Shown: piece by piece, positions 33,967-45,639 of the stretch | Numbering within the stretch: the first letter of the stretch is position 1 | Layout of the letters: the number at the start of each line of letters is the position of its first letter | Assembly (NCBI RefSeq): GCF_050624435.1 | Contig: NC_134535.1 | Coordinates: 126,467,731 to 126,531,730 of the forward strand | Source of the DNA: Tenrec ecaudatus | Lineage: Eukaryota > Chordata > Mammalia > Afrosoricida > Tenrecidae | Reading direction: 5' to 3' | Length of the DNA: 64,000 nucleotides | The notes under the pieces: model-generated | The model's database searches: none | The model's input: only the letters and a program-made list of their open reading frames with translations | What the model was told of the DNA's origin: nothing | Made by a program: the position numbers and the translations under genes

Positions 33967-36900
33967 CTAATTTGTTGACAGGTCCGGGTCCTCATCCTGG
34001 TCAGCTTCGCGGTCCTGCTCTTCCTTTATCCTCTGGCGCAGCTCCTCCGCCTCCACCCGCTCCTCCTCCTCAAAGAATTCCTTGTCCAGCCGTTCCAGGT
34101 GTGCCATCTGCACCAGGGCCTCCTGGCGGTAGTCGCTCTCGTCTGTGCACGGGTTTTCCAGCAGTACCAGGGCCCGCAGTTTGGGCAAGTCCCGAAGCTT
34201 GCTCAGCTCCCCCAGGTCAGTCACCATATTGCCCCTGCCGTAGAGCCAGAAGTGGATTCACTCAGGCTTTGGGGGCCCTGGGAGACTCTCCCACTGGGCT
34301 CCTGCTTCCCTAAAAGCCCTACCCCTGTGGATCGGCCCACCAAGCAATGCCAGCCTATAGAGGTGTTCTGCTCCACTCAGTCCGGTTTCTGCCCTGCAAG
34401 GGCTGCTAAATCAGGCCCTGTCCAGCCTCCTGGGACAGTAGAGGTGGGCCACAATTCCGTAGCTGGAGTGAAGGGAGGAAATCTCCTGGGCAGAGACAGA
34501 CATACGTTCTATGTGTCGATGAAACGTAACCACAGGCTAGAAGGTAGGAATTAGGCCAGTGAAGAAGGTCCTGGGATGGAAGCATGGCCTCAGGGAAGTG
34601 GGGCTCTGTTGAGTCGGGAGGGGTTGGGGCTTCTAAACCTACCATTGCAGGGAGAGCTCGGACAAGAGTTTCAGCGAGTCCTTAAAGACAGGGACGGTCT
34701 CTAACTCCTTTAGCTGTTCCCCAGCACATTCCCCACAGTGGAGGCGTAAGGAATGGCGGAGGAGCGGAGTGGTTGCACACTGGGCTGCTAACTGCAAGGT
34801 CAGCAGTTCAAAACCACCACTTGTTCCTCAGCGGTCAGGGGTGGGGAGGGGAGGGGGGGCTTTCTATTCCTACTCCCATAAAGAGTTAATCTCAGAAACC
34901 CATAGGGGACAGTTCCACCCTGTCCTGCGGGTCAGCATCGACTCGATGGCGGGGAGTTTGAAGTGAGGAGTGCAGGTCGGATTGAGGACGAGGTGAAGGT
35001 CCTGGCGTGGTCAGGTTTGGAAGGTCAGGGCTGGAGTGGAACTGAAAGGTCCAAAGCTGCTCCTGGTCAGGGGTAAGGGCAGGGTGGGGCTGGGAGGGGG
35101 TGCCTACCTCAGATTGAGGTACTGCAGCGACTTCATTGCCCCAGAAAAGCCACTCAGAGTTTCAATCTGGTTGTCTCGAAGATGCAGGGTGGTGAGGTTG
35201 CTGAGGGTCTCCAAGCCTTCCACCTTCTTCAGCATGTTCTGGGCCTAGACTCCAAGACACAGTAAGGAGACGGGGAGGGAGAACAGGAGTAGGGAAGGAA
35301 GCAAAGTCAGAGAGAGAAGCAGAGAGAGACAGGAAGAAGAAGGGCTTAGCGATCTGCGAAGAGTTTAGAAGTCCAGGAGAAGCTGCTTGCTATTCCGGAG
35401 CAAGGTCCAAGGTCACACCCCCTGCACCACACACTCTCCCAAAGCCACCTCTCACGGGGAGGAGGGGCTTCAACCCAGCACTCGGCTAGGAGCCCCCAAC
35501 CTTAGCCAAGAAGTGGCTTCAGCTCTGCTCTGCAGTGAAGATGCTCCAGGCTCTAAAAGATGGAACCTTTAGGTGGCTCCCTTTGCCTGAGGCCTGCGCC
35601 TCAGTGATGTCATCAGATGTGCTGTGACGTGAATTACCTGTGTTATCCACGCGTTATATATGGTCATAACGCCCGTCCTTTGATCCCCGTTAGAGGTCAA
35701 AGCGTCTTTCACTTGCTATCCCCACAGCCTCTGACATCAAGTCAGGGCTTAATAAATAAATGATACCAGTGACCCTTACGATGATGAACATAGTGGCCGA
35801 GCCCACTTGGAAACCCTGGCCCCCAGGACAGTGCCCTCTTTCCTGCCCCGCCCTCTGTCCTGTGAGCTACCAGGTAGAGGTTCTTCAGCTTAGGGAGGTT
35901 GATCCCCAGGGTGCTGTTCAGCTGGTTCCCCCGAAGCTCCAGGGTGTGCAGGCAGCTCAGCTTTTGGGGGTCCAGACCGGTCACCATTTGGATGCGGTTT
36001 CCTGGGGAGGAAGAAAGAGTCAAGGGCTCAAAAGGCCCCACCAGGTACCCAGCATTCACACGCCGTTTCCTGGGAGCCTCTGCACCATCTTCTTCTAAAG
36101 CTGAGCGCTCGGTGAAAGGGGTCCCTTCCAGATCTAAGATCTTTGGGCCCTGGAGCAAGCGACCTGGTAGTCCAAGAGCCTGAGGGACATGTCCACTTCA
36201 GCCTCCTCTTCTTTTGGATTGGTTGAGGTGTGTTGGGGGTTGTATTTCAGACTGCATTCCAAAGTTCAAACCACCCAGCACGCCCCACCTCTATGTTCTT
36301 TCTCACCCCCCCTTCCTCGGCTTTCTCTTCTCCCTCTTACGGACCTCCGCCCTCCTTTATACTCCTTTATACTCTGGTCCATTGGTCCAGCTTCTCAGCC
36401 TGGTGCTCCCTCCTCTGGGAACCTGCAAGGGCGGCTCCCTTTGGCACACCAGTCTTTGTCTCGGTGTCTATCCTTACCATAGGGGTCTCAGGCGCTACTT
36501 GTTCTTGGGCGATTGACTCTTTTCGCTCAGCAAGCCCACCTAAGCCACCAGGTGCTTCGTGGTTTCGTCATTGCTTTATTCTGTTGTGTGGAGGACCCCA
36601 AGTCTCTTGATCCGTCTACTGATGGACTCTGGGGCGGTTTCCAGCTTCTCGCACGATTGTGACCAAGGCTGCGATGTACATGGGATGCGAGGCCCGTTTG
36701 CGTGACGGCTCTTACTTGGCTAGGGTAGATGCCCAGCAGAGGATAAAGGCCTGCTGGAGCCTCTGGGGCTTCTAGCCTCCGTTGTTTGAGGGAGCACCGT
36801 AGCACCTCCACCACAGTCGCACACACTCTCCCTCAGCCTTTCAGGAGTGAGTGAAGAGTCCCCAGCAAACCATATTGCTCACCTCCCTCTTCTCCGACCA

Positions 36901-38208
36901 GCCTGTACACACATGTCTTCTTCTCCAGTCTTGCCTGTCTGAATCATCCTGTTTGAAATCACTCCCTGGGCCCCCCTCCTCCTGCCCGCTCTATTTTACC
37001 TCCACACTTCTCTCCCTTTAACCTACCATGTTCATTTACTCATTGTCTTCCCTGCTAACGGCCCCTCGGCCAAATGAGAACATAAGCTCCATGATCCCAG
37101 GGTTCTCCTCTGTGGTTCACTTGGGTTGGGTTGTTGAGACATTGCTGTGTCTCAGCACACAAAACAACCACAGTGAATATGATAATGGGTATCTAAATGA
37201 ATGGATACGTGCGGAGAAGTCCACTTCTATTGGCCCCAGATTAGGAAGCCATTCTGCAGGGCCCACCTTTGAGATCCAGGGTGCCCAGACGAGGATGAGA
37301 GATGCCCTCCATGTCAGTAATCTGGTTATAAGCAAAACTGGCAATCTGCAGGTAGGGCAGTTCATTGAGCCGGGCACTGCGCAGCCGGTTGCCATCAGCC
37401 TTGAGCCAGAGCAGGTGGGTGAGATGATTGAGTGGGGACAAGTCTGTCAGGTGGTTCTCAGAAACATCCACATAACGCAGATGGATGTAGGAGCGCAGCA
37501 AGTAGATGTCTGTCAGATCCCTAGGTGGTGGTGGAGGGAAAGGCCAGGGTTAGGGCCAAGTCCAGGGAGGACCCACTGGGTCCTTGAGGTGCTGGAGATG
37601 ATTCATACTGGGAGAAGATGGAGAAGTGGATGGGAGAGATGCAGAAGAGGAAGAAAAGGTACGTGTGTCCTGCACAGCGGTCAGGGCCTGGTCTCGGAGA
37701 ACAGGGGACTTTTTCAGGAATCCCCTCACAGTCTCAGGCACCAAGTCTGAGACTCAGGGAGTCTCATCAATGTTACCCCTCCTTCACCACTGGGCCAGGG
37801 ACGAGAGCCATCCAAACGCTCAGAGAAAGACAAGAAAAACCAGGGGGAAGGCAGGAAAGGAGATGGGGCCCTCCCAAACCCACCTGTCCTTGACCTCCAG
37901 CTTGACGTAAGCATGAGCCAGGCCGTTACCAGTCTTACAGAGCAAAGAAAGGCTCTCCTTCATCAAGTCCTCAGTGAGGGAATTGGGTATCCACTGCAGG
38001 AGACAGTGGAGTCAGGCATCCGTAACCACCCAAGGCTAGCCGGTCCCCAGGGGCCCGCTGTCCCTTCCCAGGGCCTCACTTCCTCCGACAAGTCTTCCCC
38101 ATCTTTCCTGTAGTCCTCTCCCTCCTCGGCCTCCTCCTTCTCGTAGTCATATCTTTCCGGGTCATCTTGGTTTGCCTCAAAGTAGTCCTCATCGTCTTCA
38201 TCTGACAT
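33967..38208 (-). CDS. LRRC23: Leucine-rich repeat protein 23, six coding exons, one frame break
   Basis: LRRC23 is a leucine-rich repeat protein of axonemal radial spokes, needed for sperm motility. Coding exons: 38080-38208 (MSDEDDEDYFEANQDD, acidic N-terminus), 37884-37993, 37267-37521, 35871-36001, 35108-35244 and 33967-34234. LRR units are clear, for example LRYVDVSENHLTDLSPL, LLWLKADGNRLRSARL, LHTLELRGNQLNSTLG and LTTLHLRDNQIETLSGF, followed by an LRR-cap-like YRQEALVQMAHLERLDK and a charged tail. The expected protein is 342 residues (human 343). In the third coding exon three T's stand where two are expected (37500-37502, in ATC-TAC-TTT-GCTG). As written, this shifts the frame and stops about 15 codons on. 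All other junctions are in phase. Confidence 0.93.
34750..34968 (+). mobile_element. AfroSINE in LRRC23 intron
   Basis: It contains ggagcggagtggttgcacac, then gtcagcagttcaaaaccacc, tctcagaaacccatagggga and gtcagcatcgactcgatggc. It is one of the best preserved copies and runs antisense to LRRC23. Confidence 0.88.
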
Positions 38209-38226
38209 CTCTCTTCGCGGAGGAAG

Positions 38227-38990
38227 GCTGTGGAGTCAGTGCGCTGAGAAAGACGAGCTCGGTCGGCTTCCCGCGGGGCTAACCCTCCACCTCCCTCACC
38301 GCCAGTGGCCTGCTCCCCTCTGGCCACCCCAACCATGCATCGGTCCTCATCCCTGGGGCCGCCCAATGTGGATCCCCAGTCTCCCCACTTCCCGCTTCCG
38401 GGGCGCCTTCCCTAAGACTCCCGGCCAAGACCCTTCCGTTCCCCAGGGCTCCACCTCTCCTCTGCAGCCCGGTCTCCCCGCTTTCTCCAGTCTCCGCCAC
38501 CTCCCCGCGAAGTCCTGGTCCAAAGTGCCCCTCACTCCTCCCCTCTGCTCTCTGCCAGCCCGAGCCCCCGCCCCGCGCCCCTTCCTCCAACTCTCCGCGC
38601 TCGCTCGCAGCCCCAGGCCCCTCGGTGCCCACCCCGTCCTGCGCAGAGGGGCGCGGCGGCCGGGGAGCGGCTCCGGGCGGTCTGGCCGAGCGAAGGAGAG
38701 GTGTGCACTGCACTCTAGCAACGGGGCGGGCGCGGGACGCGAGGGCGCGGCGGCTGCCCACGGTTGGACTCGAGAAGCCACCAACTGAAAGGAAAATCCG
38801 CGGGGGGGGGGGGCGATCAGTGGTTGCTTGGTTACGAGGCCAAGTTCCCTCTCCCGGGACCCGGATGAGGCGCAGAAGGCGGGGGTGGGGGTGGGGGAGG
38901 AAGGGGTCCCTGGGTCGGAGCTAAGTGGGCGGGGCGTAGACAGGGCGGGGGCGGGGCTGGGTACACGTCGCCGTCTGTGTTTAAAGGGCA
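38227..38990 (-). promoter_or_regulatory. LRRC23: CpG-island promoter of LRRC23
   Basis: The ATG exon starts at 38227 after acceptor ctccacag. Above it, 38430-38960 is CpG-dense with GGGGCGGG boxes and should hold the non-coding first exon. Several donor-like sites exist and I could not choose between them. In human the gene also uses far-upstream starts near SPSB2, as I recall. Confidence 0.55.
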
Positions 38991-39694
38991 CGGGTACTGT
39001 CCAGACGGACATAATAAACTCAGTGCCTGGACTAAGGGCTCTGGAGGGGGGACGCCCTTCCCCTTCAGTCGGGTCTTTGGAAAGTGGGTGGGTCGTAAGA
39101 TGTGTGTTGGAGGGAGGCCTGGCAGAGGTTCCGTTTGCTAGCAGTTTCTTTAAGCAATTTCCACTTTCTTAATCTGTGAAACAGGTTAACTCTACTAAGG
39201 GGTAGGGTGGAATTACGCAGTCTGTAAAAGGCTCTTCACACCTTCTCCTCACTGCTGGGTTAGTGAAAATTCTTTGGTCAGTGGGGAGAGAGCCCAACAT
39301 CTGCCCAGGAAAATACTCCTGAGTCTACCTAGTGATCTAGTCACCCACGGCTCATCCACACCCAGCCTGAAGGGCACTGAAGGACATGAGGAAGGAAGAG
39401 GCTGAGGGCCAACAAACATCTGCAGAGAGTTTGTGGCAGGCACTGGGTGCGCACCTTTCCAAGTGATTTTTAATGTGCCCCCCAGTCCGGTGAGATGGAC
39501 ACCTTGGGGAGGAGGGGGAGGAATCTAGGACTCGGAGAAGAGAATCTGCAATGGCACACTTCCTGCCAGAACAGGGAGGGAGGGGAATATTACCAATCTT
39601 GCACTGGAATCTAATTAAACAACACAATTCGATACGTGACTGTTAAGTCATGTGACAGATTTCATGGAACAAAAACTGGTATTGTAGGAATCTC

Positions 39695-39865
39695 TGAGAG
39701 TGGAGTAGCTATGCTAAGCAGTGGTCCACAGGGTCGGCAGTTGGAACCACCAGCATCTCCCTGGGAGAAAGACTCAGCTTAAACAGCTAGTCTCAGAAAC
39801 CCACAGGGGGTCACTGGGCGTCAGCATTGCCTCCATGGCAGTGAGCTTGGTTTGGTTTTGGGTTT
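39695..39865 (+). mobile_element. AfroSINE
   Basis: It shows ggtcggcagttggaaccacc, then gtctcagaaacccacagggg, ggcgtcagcattgcctccat and ggcagtgagcttggtttggt. The 3' end abuts the target duplication of the retrocopy that follows. Confidence 0.8.
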
Positions 39866-40385
39866 ATAAAGTGGTGGAGCTAAACTCAAGCCGGAGGAGG
39901 AAAAGCCTGGGTCTTCAAGAATGCCAAACCCACCACGGACTACATCGGTGTTTGGATTCCCTCCACCCATAGTCTGACCCAGAACGTCCACGCGGGTGAC
40001 CCTAATCTTTGCCGACCACCCTCCTGTTAAGCCAGCACTGTTTCATTTTCCCTCACCTGGGGCCCAGGGCCTTGCTGCCTGGGAAATTCTCTCCATCTTT
40101 GGGTGCACTGGCCACGTTACTGTGCCGATAGTGTCTTAATTCTTTACCCATCTTTTCTCAGCTGGCCTTGGACCCCGTGGAGAAATTGGGGGTGGGGGCA
40201 GTGGAATGGGGGGGGGTATTATTCCTTATAGTTGATTTTGATGTGTCTATATATGTGTGAATAAAGAGAACCCTCCCCTCATTTTGTTTTCCATCCCGCA
40301 CTCCCTCAACAGGATTGAAATAAAACATGCTTCTGTTTTTTGTAAGAAAAAATAAAATATTTAAAATAAATAAAGTGGTGGAGCT
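39866..40385 (+). pseudogene. Processed retrocopy of an unidentified mRNA with 16-bp target duplication
   Basis: The identical 16-mer ataaagtggtggagct occurs at 39866-39881 and 40370-40385. Between them lies sequence with two AATAAA signals (near 40260 and 40317) and an A-rich end, the layout of an L1-mobilised processed transcript. Short open frames at its 5' end (for example one encoding VFKNAKPTTDYIGVW) do not match a protein I can name; most of it looks like 3' UTR. The perfect duplication suggests a fairly young insertion. It lies in SINE-rich DNA upstream of LRRC23. Confidence 0.7.
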
Positions 40386-40440
40386 TCCTACTCCCATAAA
40401 TATAGTCTCAGAAACCCACAGGGACAGTTCTACCCTTTTC
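40386..40440 (+). mobile_element. AfroSINE middle fragment
   Basis: It reads cctactcccataaatatagt followed by ctcagaaacccacagggaca and gttctaccc, the middle of the AfroSINE. It follows directly after the second target duplication of the retrocopy, so the retrocopy landed in or beside a SINE. Confidence 0.7.
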
Positions 40441-40444
40441 TATA

Positions 40445-42625
40445 AGGTTTAAAAAATATTTTAATAAATAATTTTATTGGGGCTCAAACAACTCATCACA
40501 ATTCATACATCCATACATTGTGTCAAGCATATTTGTAAATGTGTTGCCATCATCATTTTCAAAACATTTTCTTTCTACTTGAGCCCTTGGTATCAGCTCA
40601 TTTCCCCCCCACTCTTCCTCCCTCCCAAACCCTTGATAATTTTTTTTTCATGTCTTGCACTGACTGATATCTCCCTTCACCCACTTTTCTGTTGTCCATC
40701 CCCCTGGAAGGGGGTTATATATAGATCACTGTGATTGGTTCCCCCTTTCTCCCTCCACCTTACCCTCCTGGTATGGCTACTCTCAATGTTGGTCCTGAGG
40801 GGTTTATCTGTCCTGGATTCCCTGTGTTTCCAGCTCTATCTGTACCCATGTACATGCTCTGGTCTAGTCAGATTTGCAAGGTAGAATTGAGGTCATGATA
40901 CTGGTGGGGAGGAAGCATTAAATAACTCGAGGAAAGTTGTATGTTTCATCAGTGCTACACTGTATCCTGACTGGCTCTTCTCCTCCCCGATGTAAGGGGA
41001 TGTCCAATTGCCTACAGATGGGCTTTGGGTCCCCACTCTGCACTTCCCCTCATTCACAATAATATGATTTTTTGTTCTGGGTCTTTGATGCCTGATACCT
41101 GATCCTATACACACCTCATAATCACATAGGATGGTGTGCTTCTTCCATGTGGGCTTTGTTGATTCACAGCTAGATGGTTGCTTGTTTATCTTCAAGCCCT
41201 TGAGACCCCAGGTACTAACTATATCTTTTGATAGCTGGTTAACATCAGCTTTCTTCACATTTGCTTATACACCCATTTTGTCTTCAGTGATCATTTTGGG
41301 AAGGCGAGCATCACAGAATGCCGGATTATTAGAACAAAAGTGTTCTTGCACTGAGGGAGTACTTGAATAGAGGCCCAATGTCCATCTGCTACCTTACTAC
41401 TAAACCTATAAATATATGTACATAGATCTATTTCCCCATCATATATATTTACATATGTACATGCCTGTACTTAGACCTCTATAAATTCCCTTTACCTTCC
41501 AGTTCTTTCCTCTATTTCTTTGTACTTTCCTCCTGTCCCATTATCAGGTTCAGCCTTCATTTGAGCTTCAGTAATTCCTCTTGGTTATATTGCCTTTGCC
41601 CTTGATCAAGCCCTACCAGGCTTCCTATACCATCCTTGCCATCGATTTTAGATCACTTGTTCCCTTGTCCCTGGGTTTAACACCCACTTCCTTTCCTCCC
41701 ACCGCCCCCTCTCCCAAGTTCCATACCCTCTACCCCACTACCCCTCACCCCTGACTGTTGGTCCAGTTGTTTCCTCCTCCAGATTGTTTATCCTGCCTCT
41801 CTTATCTATATAGGCATGCAGAGATAATACTATGCACAAAAACAAGACAGAGGGAACAAATAAGAAAACAACAATACAATAAATAAACCAATGGGGGGGG
41901 AGCCTATAAATAGTTCAAGTTCTGTTTGTTGACCTTTACAAGTGTTTTCCAGTCAAGTCTGAATGGGGTGCCACACCCTGGGGACTTCATTGCTCTGCTC
42001 CCCTTGCTGTTCTGTTGCACACCCTTAGTGTTTAGCCTCAGTGTGGTGGGGTCAGATCGGGCACAATTCCCACACTGTGTCTCATGTTGGCTCCTGTAGT
42101 GCTATGGGTCAGTGAGGGCCATCTTGGCTCATGGTGGGGCTGGTTTTATGGTCCTCTCTGCATTGACTGCTCTGAGCAGGAATATCTTGCTCAGGGCTTC
42201 GTGGGCCAAGATGTGCTCGACTCTCTCTCCCTCCCCCTTCATTTGTTCCTGTGTGCTCTGATCAGAAATGTCCCTCTCCCTAAGCTATAGCTTCAGTACT
42301 ATCCTCTACAGTGAATTCTTCTGCTGGGATGGGGTGCTGTCCACGTAGTTGGGATTGAGGCTGCCCCTCAGACCTCTCTATTGGTTCCCTGCTTCATGTC
42401 GGTGTAATACATTCTCATCTTGAAGCACCGGGTTGAAGTTTGGTCCCTCTTTCCCTGTAGAGATATAAACAACACCCTCCCCTTGTGTGGGTTAGTGCCC
42501 TGTTCCCTAGGCTACCCGTGTCTTTTTTTTTCTTCCCTCCTTTTTAGTTGGTTACCATATGTATCCCTGGATTTAGTTTGGCCCCTGCCATTCTACCTGG
42601 ACCTCACCCATGAGTTTAGTCTTAT
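40445..42625 (-). mobile_element. Long (about 2.2 kb) non-coding LINE-type retroposon copy
   Basis: Read on the minus strand it ends gagccccaataaaattattt at 40490-40455. It contains the same order of blocks as 5315-6236: the tatcaaaagatatag segment, the cacatggaagaagcacacc segment, and a purine-rich tract before AATAAA. It extends about 1.3 kb further 5' than that copy. I find no reverse transcriptase or other conserved protein in any frame. It may be a long L1-type 3' UTR or a non-autonomous retroposon; afrotherian (tenrec) lineage is likely. The 5' edge near 42625 is set by where an RTE-tail repeat begins. Confidence 0.55.
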
Positions 42626-42679
42626 AAAGGGGTGTGATAGATGAGAGTGGTAAAATGAATGGAAAATCAAGAACTATTA

Positions 42680-42830
42680 CTTCCTGCCCGGTTTCCAAAC
42701 TAAGACTAGGAAGAAAGGTCTGGTGATCTACCCCTACATAACCAATCATGGGGAGGACCAGGCAGCATTTTATTTCATTGTGCACTAGGCCACCATGAGT
42801 CCGAGCAACTCAAAGGCAGCAAATAATGTC
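42680..42830 (+). mobile_element. RTE-type LINE 3' tail
   Basis: It reads gactaggaagaaaggtctgg followed by tgatctaccc, then accaatcatggggaggacca and ggcagcatttta-tttcattgtgcac, then gccaccatgagtccgagcaa. This is the sense 3' end of the afrotherian RTE element whose antisense body is at 46640-48120. Confidence 0.65.
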
Positions 42831-43239
42831 CCTGTCATCCTAGGATTTACTGCATCTGCGAGGATTAAGTCAACAAGTCATTCAATAGAATGAGATGAAT
42901 GTTATCATAATGATCCCTGACCCCACCTCATCTTTTACTAAATGCCAGGGGATGCTTTTACACTGCATGCCTACTTTCATATATTAGGGCAGAGGTTCCT
43001 GCAGGGAAACCTGGAGGAAAGAGAGTTCACTGCCTGGGCAAGGAGAAACAAGTGGTTCTGCTGGCAGGAACAGTGGGTGCAGGAAGGTGGTGGGTGAGGG
43101 GGTGAGGCCAGAGCAGCCAATGGAGCTGGATCCCACTGAGCGATCTGGACTTTATCCTGGAAGATGTGGAGCACCACTGGAGGGGTTATGATGTATTTAC
43201 TTGACCAGGGCTGAATATACACTGTTTATTTTTAATTCT

Positions 43240-43460
43240 TAAAAAAAATCATTCTAATTAAAAAAATCATTCTATTGGGGGCTCATACAACTCTTATCAC
43301 CATCCACCTGTGCATTGTCCTACATTGTTTAATGAGAGCTGCATATCATCTTCGGTCAGACCCTTCCCTCGGTGGCTGGTCCAGGCACTATCCTCCAATT
43401 ACAACAGTAAAAGGCCATGATCTCCCCCAACACCACTTTCACTTAGAAATAAAATGCTGT
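43240..43460 (-). mobile_element. LINE-type 3' end, reverse orientation
   Basis: The plus strand reads cattctattgggggctcata followed by caactcttatcaccatcc. It is the reverse complement of the gagcccccaataaaatgatt family end. It is 5' truncated and diverged. Confidence 0.65.
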
Positions 43461-43727
43461 AGTAAACTGAAAACTACATATTTATGGAAGATATTATAGA
43501 ATATTTAAATACATTAGAGAACATAGATGTATAAAAAGAAGTGTGAATGAATTATTAAACTGCACAGATTCAATAATTAAATAAGGTACTATCAATCATC
43601 TTTCCTGTTCATCAACTGGATTTTTAAGATATTATAATACATATTGGACATCTTTCATGTCACTATCAGAGCTACTGATTTCTCTACGATAACTGTCTAA
43701 TCTTCTATTTTACGGGCATATGAGGGA

Positions 43728-43810
43728 ACTTCAAAAAACTTCCTGGAAAAAATGGAGTTAAAAGAGAATAAACTCTTCAAAACCCTAACTGATGAATATT
43801 AACTTAAAAA
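43728..43810. mobile_element. Possible mariner-type terminal fragment
   Basis: The segment gagggaacttcaaaaaactt followed by cctggaaaaaatgga resembles the ends of mammalian Tc1/mariner elements (gtacttcaaaaagttcatgg). No transposase or second end was identified. Confidence 0.35.
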
Positions 43811-44019
43811 CTGGTGAATGCTATCAGCGACACTGCAATAAACTCTTAGGCATATGTCTGCGCTCTTCCTTGTGGCTGCTGTGCCACGTGGTCCTCACAC
43901 TTTAATGAGCTTGATGATCTTGTTAAAATGTAGCTTGTGATAGCCCAAGGGATGCCAAGCCCTTGCTGCTGCTGGCAGGACAACTCCATGAGTAGTTACA
44001 TAGCTCGGTGGAATCTACC

Positions 44020-44232
44020 GGCTTTTTAAAAAAGTTACCATCTAGTTGATTTTGACCCTGGGCCACCCCATGTGCAGAGGGCGGCTGCCCCAAAGGGAGT
44101 TCAAGGCCGTGACCTCTCAGAAGTGGATCGTTACATCTCTCTCTTGTGGAACAGCTGTTGGGTTCCCATGGCCATCCTTCCAGTGGTCAGCATATGCTTA
44201 GCCACTAGACCATATAGTCGTGCCTAGGTGTG
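44020..44232 (-). mobile_element. AfroSINE, reverse orientation
   Basis: The plus strand starts taccatctagttgattttga and ends gcttagccactagaccatat. Between are ttcaaggccgtgacctctca and tcttgtggaacagctgttgg. These match the reverse complement of the full AfroSINE at moderate divergence. Confidence 0.75.
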
Positions 44233-45341
44233 CATGTGGGCTGTGCTGGGACTCTCGGTTATTTCTCATTGACTTGTATAACTGGCACTTTCTTCTCTGG
44301 TACCCACTGTCACGGTTACTGATCTTACTACTGATTTCCATAGATATATATATATAATGTCACATGTCCTGTCATCTTACTGAACCCGCTTATTAGTTCT
44401 AATAGAATAGTCTGTCTATCTATCTGTTGGATAGAGCGAAGTGGAGTGATTCAGTAAATTCCAGGATGTGATTGTACATTTGTAAGATGCAGATGCAAAT
44501 ACAGATCTAAAGCTGTAATTCGACAGTGTTTTGAATGGGAGCAATCCGTCATGGCTGGAGCTATGTGGTAGAGGGATGGAGAGGAAAGCCCCAAAGGAGC
44601 CAGTAACTGAAAGAACTTCGAGTATGGAGAAGAGGAATGAATTATGAGAGCTGGTCTTCCGGGTTGGCCGATCAGGCAGCTCTCTATCACCATGACTACG
44701 ATCTGGGATTTCCTGAAGCGGATTCTTCCCACTGTCCTGAGATGGCTGCAGGTAGCAATCAGGACTCCAAGGGAACCAACCTTTCCCGCCCAGTCGTTCC
44801 TTCTGCTCTCTAGCCTTATTTTTCCGCGAGATTACAAATGTACTTATAAACATTTGTAGCACCATTTGATCCGTTTCTGTGACTCCGTGGAAAGCATCCC
44901 TGTGGCAAATCATCCATTCTCAGAAGACTGTCTCTCTAGCACCCACAGTTGCATCGCTGCACCAAAACAAAAGAAATGCCAGTCCCCAAAAGGTAAGTGT
45001 GGTAGGAGGAGAAACGGCAAAGTTTGCACAACAAAAGAAACAGACTTTGGTGGCTGGAGGAAGGGAGGGGAGAGAAGGAACAGGCTAGAGAGTAACATGT
45101 ATTAACTTGGTGAAAGGGAAAGACGGTATTCAACTAGGGGGCAAAGAAAAATCAAAGGGAGGGTAGGACAAATTTATTGAGGGGTTGATAAGTAGTTTAA
45201 GTTGTTGAATACAAAATAGATGATATAAAATATAAACCCCACCTACTTTCACAAATAGAAATATTTTGGTATTTTAAAGGATTTGTGTGTGTGTGTGTGT
45301 GTGCACACGCAAGCTTGTGTCCACATATACGCATGCATATT

Positions 45342-45510
45342 TTTAAAGATCATTTTATTGAGGGCTCTTACAGCTCTATTAGCAATCCATACAGCAATTG
45401 TATCAAACATATTTGTACATATGTTGCCATCATTATTTTCTAAACATTTACTTTCTATTTGAGCCCTTGGTATCAGCTCTTTTCCCCTTCCATCCCCATC
45501 CACAAGTTTT
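45342..45510 (-). mobile_element. LINE-type 3' end, reverse orientation
   Basis: The plus strand reads gatcattttattgagggctc followed by ttacagctctattagcaatc, then catatttgtacatatgttgc. It is the same family as 40445-42625. The NDUFA4 retrocopy follows it. Confidence 0.75.
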
Positions 45511-45639
45511 TGAAGTCCCCTGGTATTTCCTGCATATCTACATTTTCTAAAAACACAGATCTTCGGGTAGGAGGTCCTGGGTGATTTTGGACACCTGCAG
45601 AGATATTGTGTGGAGTTCTAGCTCCTGGTTCTGCCAAAT

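Noticed and set aside
33327-34313. A 328-codon plus-strand frame opposite the LRRC23 3' exons
   Set aside because: It is antisense to true LRRC23 exons, is Ser/Pro-rich low complexity and has no domain.
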